Shown here: positions 11,340 to 20,519 of the stretch, in pieces
Layout of the letters: each line of letters starts with the position of its first letter
Position numbering within the stretch: position 1 is the first letter of the stretch
Assembly: GCF_003286085.1 (NCBI RefSeq)
Contig: NW_020825294.1
Coordinates: 4,836,001 to 4,900,000 of the forward strand
DNA from: Drosophila persimilis
Taxonomy: Eukaryota > Arthropoda > Insecta > Diptera > Drosophilidae
Direction: 5' to 3'
DNA: 64,000 nt
Notes under the pieces: generated by a model
What the model was told of the DNA's origin: nothing
Database searches by the model: none
What the model saw: the letters and a program-made list of their open reading frames with translations, nothing else
Translations under genes and position numbers: made by a program

Positions 11340-12165
11340 TTGTTTACCCTCGGAACTTAGTCAAACGAATGAGAGTTTCGAGTTTTTGGACAGCCCAAAT
11401 CGACACCAATACGGAAAACCGGGCTACTAGACCAAGACCGGGTTGTAAGAATATTTTTTTGTGGTATACAGTACTCTGTTTATATGAAGCCAATTGTGGA
11501 AAATCATTTCAATCGACTTGCAAATGAAATTTCTGTATAAATACGGCATCATTTTACGAAATAGTGAGACTCAACCAGAAGCGGAAACCAAAGAAAGTGG
11601 ACAATCCATCAAGTTTTGTATTAATCCAGAATCGTAAATAAATAAAAAAAATTTAAAATAGAGCCATATATATATTTTATTACAGTTTAATACAGGACTT
11701 GATGTCGCTGTAACAGCTGACTTCAGGGGAACAGCTGTAACAGACCAACAGCGCTGTAAGCTGCCCATGTTAACAGTCTGTTAAGGCTGTCTCCAATAAC
11801 AGCCTGTTACAAAGCTCTGTATCCACTCTCTGAAAGCGCGCTGGCAGCGCTATAGCTCTGTAGCTTTCGCTCTTAAGATCCACGCGGCTGTCAAGATCCA
11901 CAAGGCTCTCAAGATCCACACGGCTCTCGGGCGGCCTTAGCTTTTAAGCTAGGACATATGTTTGTACATACCTACATATATAATTAATTACATATCAATG
12001 AAGACCCTGCCGTAATTCTTCTTCGCTTACAGTACTTCGACGACTTTTTTTGTACTTGGACCTCCTGCGGACCTATCTTCCTACCTCTGCGATTCGTTTA
12101 CAGACCAGCACAGTACTTTAAAGATCTTCTAAAGAATTGTACAATCAACAGACTAATACACAACT
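11340..12165. mobile_element. Possible LTR-derived or composite repeat remnant
   Basis: Around 11536-11543 there is TATAAATA, followed about 100 bases later by AATAAATAAA. This TATA-short-polyA layout is typical of an LTR. From about 11700 to 12160 the sequence is rich in short internal repeats: several CTGTAACAG/TGTTAACAG variants, and three copies of an 18-bp unit starting AAGATCCAC between 11875 and 11930. I find no primer-binding site, no protein remnant and no convincing target-site duplication. The assignment is weak and the edges are approximate. Confidence 0.25.
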
Positions 12166-15100
12166 TGATGGAGCGCGCACTTTTGTTTAAGTTTTTCCAG
12201 TAAAAACACCAAAACAAAACCTCAGAGTCATAAATAATCAAATCAAAGCCCCTGTAAAGCCACTAGATGCCGAATACCTTCCAGAGAATTGGGATGCGCT
12301 TCATTAAACGCTTCAATTAGTTAACTTTCAAATGAACCAAAAAAGGTCTCAAGGAATGTTGCTCAATATTTAACAACTTGCGTTTGGGGTCGAAACCTTT
12401 CCAGAAAACACCTTGAACATGACTTAAGCAACCATCGCTATCATCGTTATCGTCATCATCATCATTATACTCCTACTCGTTGCTGAAGCAACCCCGATTC
12501 GTCCCAGACGTGCTTCTCCTTGAGTTCTTTCCATGTTATTTCTCGTTTAGAAAAATTGCTCACGCACCGATTCGTCCTTTTATAGGGGAGAAGGGAGGGC
12601 CGAAGCAGGGAAGGGATATTTTGGGTTGCAGGAGAGAGGGGTGGTCGGTCGGTTGGTCGGTCGGTAGTAGATTTTAAGTGCTGGACCGTTCCGTTCCTTC
12701 GCTATTTCTCTATGGGTTTGCTTTGGTTTTGGTTTTGATTTTGTTTACCGCTTACCGTTCACCATCCATCCGTTTACCGTTTCACAGTTCCTTCCATCAC
12801 CTTCCACCGTCCACCGTTCGTGTATCGTTCGTCGCCTAAGCGCATTAAAAGTTTTTTTTTCTACCTTACTTTTTCTTACTCTCTCGTTAAACTCTCATGG
12901 AGGGTATGATGGTTCCTGCTGGGGGTTTGTACGTCGCTGTCTGCGACCCTGATCCCTAAATTTATTTATTTGACAGGTGGGAAAATAAAATATTTATATT
13001 CCCAATATTCATATTTAATTTTCTTAGAAATATAAATAATTTAAAATTAAAAAAATAAGCCTGAAGACGCTTCCAAATCCACTCTGAAAAAAATCATGTA
13101 AAAATAAAATATATGGGTTCTTCCCTCAACATAAAACAGAAGGCAATGTAAATTATAGAATATATCCCCATAAAGTTCGGATATTTGTCTGATATTCATG
13201 GAGATTAATAGTAGATAAAATATTGCAAATATCCCTCCGCCAGAGTATTCCCTGATTCGGTTTCGCCTTCATTCATTCTCTGCCTAACATTTGTGTATTC
13301 TTTATATTTTGCTGTGCACTTTATCGAAAGCACATCACGTCTTGCACCTGATTTGCTGACAATCCTCGGACAAAACAGGACAGCAAAGGACATTCTAAAC
13401 AGTGCCGAAGAGAACCCATCAAAAGCAGAGGCTTAAACACATCCCCATACCCAAAAACAGTGGGAGAACTTTTGCCCGACGACTTGCATACGAAATTCTA
13501 CGATAATAATTAAGATTAATTGCGCCTTGGATGGCCTTTTGATAAGTAATTTCAAAGAAAGTATCAGGTTTACGCGTACCAGGATCCTGGTGATGGCCTG
13601 CAGAGGTGTTGGCCAAATTAGACCTGAATTGAGACCCTAATTGACAGAAGTAGAGCCATGCCTGGCATATCTATAATATGCATCTCGGGATGGCTGTCTG
13701 GCTATCTGGCAAATATGCAAAATAGTTCCATCTTCAGTGTCTGCTTTGGCTCTGGAGCCAAATGCCCTTTGTTTGTCTTAATTGTCTTTGGCTAGGGCTT
13801 ATGGCAATTCCAGGGGGCTGTTGGCCAGACACAGCACATTGGCTTTCGAAATATAAGATACGCAATATTCTGATTATTTGAGCAGGAATAGGCAGTAAAT
13901 GCATGCGGGAAAACTGTCTAAACATCGCTTTGAAGAGTAGATTCTGCCATCCATGGCTCTTGGCGTTGCAACGCGTTGACTTTCCCTAATTGCCATCTTG
14001 TGGAGGGGAGTGGAGTCCACGCACAATGGGATTCACACATCATTCCCAAAAAGAAACTACACGAAAGCCCTCCAGAAAACGAGCACCATGTCCTTGTCAC
14101 ACACATCCTGAAGCCGAAGGCCCGAATGGAACACAGCACAATTCCATGCAAATGCCAACTGCATCTGCATCTATCTCACATCTAGCATTTGTTGGTAATT
14201 AGATTGCAATTCGAATGGCGTTGGCGTTGGCGTTGGCTAACGTGGCGTATGCGCAATGCCCCCAGTGGCCTCAGTGTCCTGCCCGTTGGCTTTTCCTCTG
14301 CCGTTGACATAAATTGCTGATTATGCATAAAAGTGCAAGCCCGAAATGCAGTTGGAAAACCATTCAAGTCTTTGGCAAACTTCTTTTTGGTCAATTGAGC
14401 TGGTTATCCAGGAAATGCCAGGATGGCTTTAACCCATGGCACACCAAAGAGAACAATAGCAATTGTATATAAAATTGGGTTCATTTTGGATGGTATTTCT
14501 GACTCCTTGGCAGAGGATTTAGTCAAGGTTTTAAACTATAAACACAAATCTCTCTTTAGCTTCTTTTCCATCGAATATTTTCGCAATATTTGTGCCATAA
14601 AGTCTCTAAAAAAACCATCCTTCAATGCAATTTTTCGTCAATAAGCCAAGGGTTAAATTGCATGTAGATATAGTGGCCGGAACGGGACCGGGGGCGCCCC
14701 TTCAATTGGCCATTTGCCTGCACTCTGCCACAGATACTACGAGCACGAATCGTATGCATGTTGGGGATTTATTAACTGTTGAATTGGAAAAAAATGCAGA
14801 CAGGACAGACACTGGACTAAGGGGGAAACGGGTCCATGCACCATTAGTCTCTTGGGCCAACAAAATGCAAACAAAAATCTCCCTAGTCCAGAGTCCGAGT
14901 GGGAGTTCAAGTCTGAGGTTCAAAGGAAATGGAGGAAAATGGGGGGGAAATGGGGGGGAAATGGTCTTGCTGGTGCATGGGTTGGCGGGGAAAGCACTGC
15001 GCTGACTAAGCATACGCAGGGAAATTGAAAAGGCAACTCGCGTATCTTTGGTGAGCAGAGCAGCATTTTGTGCATAAAATTGATGAAGAATACGAGAGCA

Positions 15101-16514
15101 GAAGAGTACGGGAATACTCTCGTATATAGACAAATTTGTATGCATTATTTCCTCCCTCCCTCTCTCTCTCTCTCTCTCTATCTGTGTAGGGGGGCTTATA
15201 AATCAATTGGGAATGCAAACAGCTTACTCTCTTAGCTGGCAAATAGAAAAAGAATTCCTTCCTGCTTTGCTTAAAAAAAAAAGTACTATGTGTACGAGAT
15301 TAAAGAAGGGCAAACGTTGGGATACCATGAGCTATCCTTATAGATGGATAAGCAGAGAAGAAAGAAAGTAAGAGGGTGGAAGTACAAGTAAATGTAGAAT
15401 GGCTGTACGTGTATATAGATGACATTATCGTTCAACTTCCATGGAAATAAATTAAGATTAATATATAAGAATTATATCCAAGAATTCCATTAAAAGAGCA
15501 ACACAGGCAGAGAAAGGAGATACCATGTAGATGTAGAATGACGGTAGGATCGAATGAAGACAACTGTAGATGTAGATGTAGATGTAGCTGTAGAATGACT
15601 CTAGATGTAGATGTAGATGCATATGACTGGAGATGTAGAATGTCTTCGTAATGAATATTTTATAAGAATAAAGGAGCACTATGAACGAACAAAACGTACC
15701 AATAACACTGATTCATATAGGACTTCCATCGCTGATCACGAATCTGGTCTCTAAAAGTGCCTATCAATCGAGTTTTTAAGAAAAACCCTTTTACAATCAT
15801 GTGTAGAGAATAATGTACCTTGTACAACACTCCTCCTCCGCACATCGATAACAATGATTACGTCAGCCATTTAATCAATGCATCTCAAGAGACGCTACAA
15901 CAACAAAATAATGCAACAATAACTAGCCTTGCCTCGAGCCTTGTTGTTACTATTGAAGTAGCTGGTCATTGCCGGTTCATCGACTTGCGACAACTCGATT
16001 CCCAATAAAAACCAATCAAATAAAATAATAAAAAAAAACGCGTGAACTGTCAAAAAAATTTAATTAAATCTAAAATGCCTTAATCAATCCAAAATTTTCA
16101 TATAGCACAACATTTTCATGGGCGCTTGCGCTCTACTTGCCGCCTTAGGGCGGTACACCATGGCATTCTGGAGACCTGATTCGTGTTCAGCGATGAAAGT
16201 CCAGTGTAAGAGATGCTTAAGTGATTTCTTAAGCCCCCAGTCACAAAATTAGCCCTTTCTTTTGTCTCTATTATCAAAGAAATAGCTAAAAGCCCATATT
16301 TTAGACATTTTACGTATTGCATTTATTCTTTTTTTGTTGATTTTTTGCACTTCTTGTTATGTTTGTATCCTAAGACTAAGACTAAATTGACGTTTTTTTT
16401 ATGGTTTTACATATTTCTTGTTTTGATTCTATTGCATAGCTGTTTCCATCCATCAATTTGGCTGAACCAGAACCCAGCACCTGGATTTCTTTCTAAAGAA
16501 GTGGCCGTGGAACA
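12166..16514. other. Intergenic, no convincing gene
   Basis: Only short unsupported frames are present. The best, a 62-codon ATG frame on the minus strand at 13205-13393, shows no motif and I do not call it. Repeats noted are a (CT)n run near 15158-15181 and a GTAGAT-type minisatellite at about 15560-15625. From about 16100 the sequence is the 3' flank of the duplicated cysteine-rich gene unit. Confidence 0.45.
15560..15626. repeat. Hexanucleotide minisatellite (TGTAGA)n
   Basis: Repeated TGTAGATG(TAGATG) units, interrupted by GCTGTAGAATGACTC, spread over about 65 bases. Related units (GTAGATGTAGAATGACGG) begin near 15527. Confidence 0.7.
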
Positions 16515-16724
16515 TCAGCAACAGCCCGGACCACAGCCTCCACAGGGATAACAGCATGGAAAGCAGCAGGGGGAGCAGCACGGTGAACAGCAGGGGGAGC
16601 AGCAGGGGCTGCAGCAGGGGCTACAGCATGGACTGCAGCAGGGACCACAGCAGGGGCTGCAGCATGGACTGCAGCAGGGACCACAGCAGGGGCTGCAGCA
16701 AGGATAACAGCCGCCACCACACAT
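16515..16724 (-). CDS. Cysteine-proline repeat protein, Mst(3)CGP-like, 69 aa
   Basis: The ATG at 16724 opens MCGGGCYPCC, followed by about a dozen units of the form C-C-(S/G)-P. The protein ends FPCCYPCGGCGPGCC with a TGA at 16515. The composition (Cys, Pro, Gly, Ser) and small size match the Drosophila male-specific Mst84D/Mst87F/Mst98C-type sperm tail proteins, which are cross-linked through cysteines around the axoneme and outer dense fibres. The frame extends 10 codons upstream but has no ATG there, so 16724 is the start. A TTTATT at 16322-16327 gives AATAAA on the coding strand about 190 bases past the stop. It is one of a duplicated pair with 19511-19837. Family membership is inferred from composition and repeat pattern; expression in testis is predicted. 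Confidence 0.7.
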   Translation of the reverse strand: MCGGGCYPCCSPCCGPCCSPCCSPCCGPCCSPCCSPCCSPCCSPCCSPCCSPCCFPCCYPCGGCGPGCC

Positions 16725-17226
16725 CCTGTCGCCGAATATTCGCCACTTCTTCACGGAAATAGGTGCCGGCTCTGGTTTTGGGTAACTCTTTCTTTTGATT
16801 ATACCTGGCAGGGCATACTACGATAGGAACCTAAAGTTTTTTGCGTGGATTCCAAAAGTGAATTACTCAAATTTTTGCTATTTTTTATACACTCACATAG
16901 AACGAAAATTTAACAAAAAAATATAGATGTTGACGGGAACAGGAATGGAAACAGACTGACGAAAATCTCATTTCGAATATGCCTGATCTACCAAAGAATA
17001 GGGCTACTAAGATTTTCGAGTTTTTTAAAAAGGGAGAGCCGTATCCAAAATAAGATAAAATTTATCATGACCAAGATTGGCCATGAAAAATCTGTCAAAT
17101 GAAATGAAAATGTCAGCGGCAATTCTTCAAGGGGAAAAGCAACACTGGATTCAACCCCTATAAGCCCCCCTTAAAAATTATGACACAATAATTAAGTGTT
17201 AATAATAATCACAATCAGACATCTTT

Positions 17227-17232
17227 TTTATT
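17227..17232 (-). terminator. Polyadenylation signal AATAAA for the 49-aa gene
   Basis: TTTATT on the plus strand reads AATAAA on the minus strand, 68 bases after the stop codon at 17300. This spacing is usual for a short Drosophila 3' UTR and supports the gene model. Confidence 0.5.
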
Positions 17233-17299
17233 ATATCTTTTTTAACATGGAACTTTGAAAAAAAACTTGTGTTGACTAATCCCAGCTGGTCCTTCGGTA

Positions 17300-17578
17300 T
17301 TAATTTGTATTAAGTGAAAGCTAAGCAAAAGACAAACAAAATTGCAATTATATATAAATAAATATATGAGATATGTACGTATACTTACAAAAGCCATTCT
17401 GTGTATGGCTTTCTTTAAAACATAACCCGTATCTGTAGAAATCATTATTGCTGCATCCTGCAAAATCAAATGAAGAATTAGCATAAGATTGTCAAGAATA
17501 AATCTCTAAAGGACTTACCACCCCAAATAGACGATTGCGTTGCGAGAACTTGTAAACTTTTACCCTAATTCCAAACAT
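17300..17578 (-). CDS. Tiny three-exon gene, about 49 aa
   Basis: Three exons can be joined with no loss of phase. Exon 1 (17519-17578) starts with ATG and encodes MFGIRVKVYKFSQRNRLFGV, ending at a consensus donor GTAAGT. A 61-nt intron ends in TTTTGCAG. Exon 2 (17389-17457) encodes 23 residues including DAAIMISTDTGYVLKK and ends at GTAAGTATA. A 68-nt intron with a pyrimidine-rich tract ends at TTTTGCTTAG. Exon 3 (17300-17320) encodes LSLNTN then stop. AATAAA on the coding strand lies at 17227-17232, about 70 bases downstream. All three exons are phase 0. The third exon could use other acceptors. The gene sits between the two duplicated sperm-type genes. The family is not recognised: the basic N-terminus and lack of hydrophobic segments suggest a small soluble protein. 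Confidence 0.6.
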
Positions 17579-17639
17579 ATGGCTAAACACGTATCCTTTG
17601 AGTATTGACTTGGTTCAAATCGACCATTTTTCATTTGCT

Positions 17640-17965
17640 TTGCTTAATTGCCTCCAGTGCGTAGAGTGTAGGTTAGGTTAGTTTTGCAGATTGGTGTGGG
17701 ATGGAAATAATATTGCAGACTGGCGTAGAGTGCAAATAACTTTGCAGATTGGCGTAGAGTGTAGATAAGTGTGCAGATCAGTGTATAAGTGTGCAGATTA
17801 GCGTATAAGAAGTATGCTTATACATATGTATATGCTTATCGAAGTGTAGTTTGTGTATAAGAGTCTGGTAGATAGAAATGCGGTTCGATGAGTGTGGACT
17901 GTGTAGCTTAAAGTGTAAATTGTGTAGTTTGTGTAGTTGGTGTAGTTTGGAGTATGGAGTATTTG
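17640..17965. repeat. Minisatellite, GTGTAG / TGCAGATTGGCGTAGA units
   Basis: Units of about 28-35 bp built on TTGCAGATTGGCGTAGAGTG repeat four to five times between 17680 and 17815. They are followed by GTGTAGTTTGTGTAGTTGG variants to about 17965. This lies just upstream of the 49-aa gene start, so it could influence its promoter; that is inference. Confidence 0.65.
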
Positions 17966-19510
17966 CTAAATTGTGTGGAGATACTGCGGAATGGATCCAT
18001 GTTAATATGCCAAAACAAATTTCACTTGTCACTACCTTTTAGCCATCATTGGAATTAGGATTTACGAATAATAATTTTTACACATGTGAAACTTTTCACA
18101 AACAAAATTTTTGAACTCGCGTAAACATTTTTACACACAAATTTTTTTACTCAAATAATTTTCACATTTTTTTTCCCGAAAATAATTTTTAGTTGTTGCC
18201 TGAACGAGAGCCGGAAAACTAATGAGAAATTGTTTGGTTTTACAACTATATATGCCTGAATATTCCAAAGGTTACAGAACACAGCCTACTGTGATGTATA
18301 TTTTTTAGTGAAAAATTATATTTTTGTGGGTGGGGAAGGAGATGGGGGCTTGTATCCTAACGACGGCTGCCCCATTTCTTAAGCACTTTAAGGTGTGGGT
18401 ACTCGTATGTATAGCCTTTGCCAAAAGTCTCGTCAGCAGGGTTTTTTCCATTGGTTGGGGTCACTTGAGAGGCCTCTGTTGATGGAAACCGTCTTCGAGG
18501 GCATGTAGGGCTTTGCGGAAGCCCAAATTGTTAAATCGCCTTCCAGCATTCGATTTATTATATAAATATCCAAACTTGTTAGGACCGTAACGCTCCCATA
18601 TAAAAATATAGGTGTCAGAGATTAGGCTGCTCCTTTTCTTGCATTTTTCTGGTACTTCGCCTCCAAGCGTCTCCGAGCGTATTGCACTGTCAAATTGTCT
18701 TATCTCTTGATCTCCATTTCATCTGCAAGCGAGAACTTTGCTTCCCGACCGCAATGCACACACACACACGTACACTCTCGCAGTTGCTTTGTTGCTGTCT
18801 TTTCATTCCCGATCGTGTCTTTCGTCTGCTCTCTCAGCAACAACAATGCCTGATTGCGAGAACACGAGAGCAGGTAGTTAAATTGTGTTGTTGTTATCTT
18901 CCCTGCCGGTCGGTCTCGGCAAACGGAACCCATTTTAGCACACGAAATGCTTTTTCTGCTATTGCTATCTCTGCAACATCCATCCACACTCTGCTGACAC
19001 GAGTGTCTCTCGCTCTTTCACTCTCTCAGGCCACGCTCTCAGCAAATGCGGAGCAAGGAGCAACGAACGGGAGCTTACATTGCTGCGTAGTTTCTGTCTT
19101 TGTTTTGATCGGGTGGTTCTTATATCTATATACAATCTTTAGATAAGGACTACAGATACCCTCTTCTATCACAAATTGTTATTTTTTCACACAATGGGCG
19201 ATACACAATGGCGTATCAATGGAATTGCACTTTTGGAGGCCTGATTAGAGCTCAGCGATGAAAGTCCTATAATCCCAACAGTGACAGGGATCCTTAAGTG
19301 ATTTTTTAAGCACCCAGCCCCCAAATTAGCCTTCCTTTTGCCACTATTGTCCATGAAATAGTTAAAAACTAATTTTATTTGCTTAATTGTACGGATTTTA
19401 TGTACTTAGTTTCTTGTTATGATTCTATTGCATAGCTGTTTCCATCAATAAATTTGGCTGAACCAGAATCCAGCACCTGAATTTCTTTCTAAAGAAACGG
19501 CTGTGGAACA
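17966..19510. other. Spacer between small genes; 3' flank of second Cys-rich gene
   Basis: A 154-codon plus-strand frame at 18682-19146 and an overlapping minus-strand frame run through CTCTCTC/GAGAGA-rich DNA. They have no motif, and no splice model makes them convincing. From about 19195 the sequence matches the 16.1-16.5 kb region, so it is the duplicated 3' flank of the cysteine-rich gene (for example GGCCTGATTAGAGCTCAGCG against GACCTGATTCGTGTTCAGCG). Confidence 0.45.
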
Positions 19511-19837
19511 TTAACAGCCTGAACAGCAGCCACCGCCGAGGGCCCCACAGGGATAGCAGCAGGGATAGGAGCAGGGATAGCAGCAGGGGGAGCAGCAGGG
19601 ATAGCAGCAGGGGCTGCAGCACGGACTGCAGCAGGGTCCACAGCAGGGGCTGCAGCAGGGGCTGCAGCACGGACCGCAGCACGGACCGCAGCACGGACTG
19701 CAGCAGGGTCCACAGCAGGGTCCACAACAGGGTCCACAGCACGGTCCACAGCACGGTCCACAGCACGGTCCACAGCAGGGTCCACAACAGGGTCCACAGC
19801 AGAGGCTGCAGCAAGGATAACAGCCGCCACCACACAT
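19511..19837 (-). CDS. Cysteine-proline repeat protein, Mst(3)CGP-like, 108 aa
   Basis: The ATG at 19837 opens MCGGGCYPCCSLCC, followed by some twenty units of C-C-(G/S/Y)-P, mostly CCGP in the first half and CCSP/CCYP in the second. The protein ends LGGGCCSGC with TAA at 19511. It is the longer copy of the gene at 16515-16724: flanks and both termini match, and only repeat number and the C-terminus differ. The 12-nt repeat is a coding minisatellite prone to unequal exchange. AATAAA on the coding strand lies at about 19374-19379. TCAAAATT, the core of the Mst translational control element, lies upstream on the coding strand at 19990-19997. The predicted role is a structural, disulfide-rich sperm flagellum protein; this is inference from family resemblance. 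Confidence 0.72.
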   Translation of the reverse strand: MCGGGCYPCCSLCCGPCCGPCCGPCCGPCCGPCCGPCCGPCCGPCCSPCCGPCCGPCCSPCCSPCCGPCCSPCCSPCCYPCCSPCCYPCSYPCCYPCGALGGGCCSGC

Positions 19838-19989
19838 CCTGTCGCCGAATAGTCGCCCCTTCTTCACGGAAATAGGTGCCGGTTCTGGTTTTGGGGAATA
19901 CTTTCTTTGTACTAGCCCTTTGAAGCCATTCTACAAGAAGAACCTTAAGTTTTGGAGTATATTCCAAAAAAAAAACTATTAAAATTTTT

Positions 19990-20222
19990 AATTTTGACAG
20001 AAAGACCACAGATACCTTCTTGTGCTGCAAATTGTTTTAGTTTCCAGCATAAAGTATGCCATGATTTCGGCTTCCGCATGGACTATATTTTGTAGGTGCT
20101 TAAATCGCACATTTATTTCATTCAATCTTTGGAGCTCCAACCCTTCGGACTGTTTTGTGAAAACACAAAATAAAATTCAATTTTTTCCAACTCCTCCAAG
20201 CAAAGTAAGCAAAGTCAAAATT
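19990..20222. promoter_or_regulatory. Shared upstream region of divergent sperm-type genes with TCE-like cores
   Basis: The 440 bp between the start codons of the minus-strand 108-aa gene and the plus-strand 52-aa gene carry TCAAAATT twice, once in each gene's own orientation: minus strand 19990-19997 and plus strand 20215-20222. The Mst(3)CGP translational control element is, as I recall it, ACATCAAAATTT, located in the 5' UTR and delaying translation until late spermiogenesis. The plus-strand copy matches it at 9 of 12 positions. Transcription starts are not known here, so placement within the 5' UTRs is an inference. Confidence 0.4.
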
Positions 20223-20279
20223 CAAATAAAAAACAAAAATAAAAATATTTTTTTGGCAGGACAAAAGCAAATTACAAAG

Positions 20280-20438
20280 ATGTGCAGCTGGCCTTGCTAT
20301 CCCTCTGCCGCCCTCTGCCCCTGCGGTGGGTGTGGACCCAGTGGCTTCTACGATCCCTGCTTTGGACCCTACAATGGTCCATTCAACTCGTGGTGCGGTG
20401 CCAGCGGTCCAGGATTCTGGGGCGGACGCTGTTGCTAG
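20280..20438 (+). CDS. Short Cys/Gly/Pro-rich protein, Mst(3)CGP-like, 52 aa
   Basis: ATG at 20280 (context ACAAAGATG) opens MCSWPCYPSAALCPCGG. The middle is Gly/Tyr/Phe-rich (DPCFGPYNGPFNSWCG) and the protein ends GPGFWGGRCC, TAG at 20436. Size and composition fit the Mst84D/Mst87F/Mst36F class of sperm proteins. It lacks the CC-x-P tandem repeats of its two neighbours, so it is a distinct family member. An AATAAA at 20498-20503 is 60 bases past the stop. It is head-to-head with the 108-aa gene. A single exon is assumed; the 5' UTR contains the TCAAAATT core. Confidence 0.75.
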   Translation: MCSWPCYPSAALCPCGGCGPSGFYDPCFGPYNGPFNSWCGASGPGFWGGRCC

Positions 20439-20497
20439 TCGGCGCTGGACAGGACAGATCACGCAACAGTCGGGAGGGTTTGAAGATTCAAAAATGC

Positions 20498-20503
20498 AAT
20501 AAA
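20498..20503 (+). terminator. Polyadenylation signal AATAAA
   Basis: TGCAATAAAAGCTCTGTG follows the 52-aa gene's stop by 60 bases, giving a compact transcript as is usual for this gene class. Confidence 0.6.
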
Positions 20504-20519
20504 AGCTCTGTGTTTTAAG

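Noticed and set aside
18682-19146. 154-codon plus-strand frame
   Set aside because: Runs through CT/GA-rich low-complexity DNA, with a competing open frame on the other strand, no motif and no splice or polyA support.
19425-20030. 201-codon Leu/Trp-rich minus-strand frame
   Set aside because: Out-of-frame reading of the CC-x-P repeat; it lacks the MCGGGC start and the Cys pattern shared with the paralogue.
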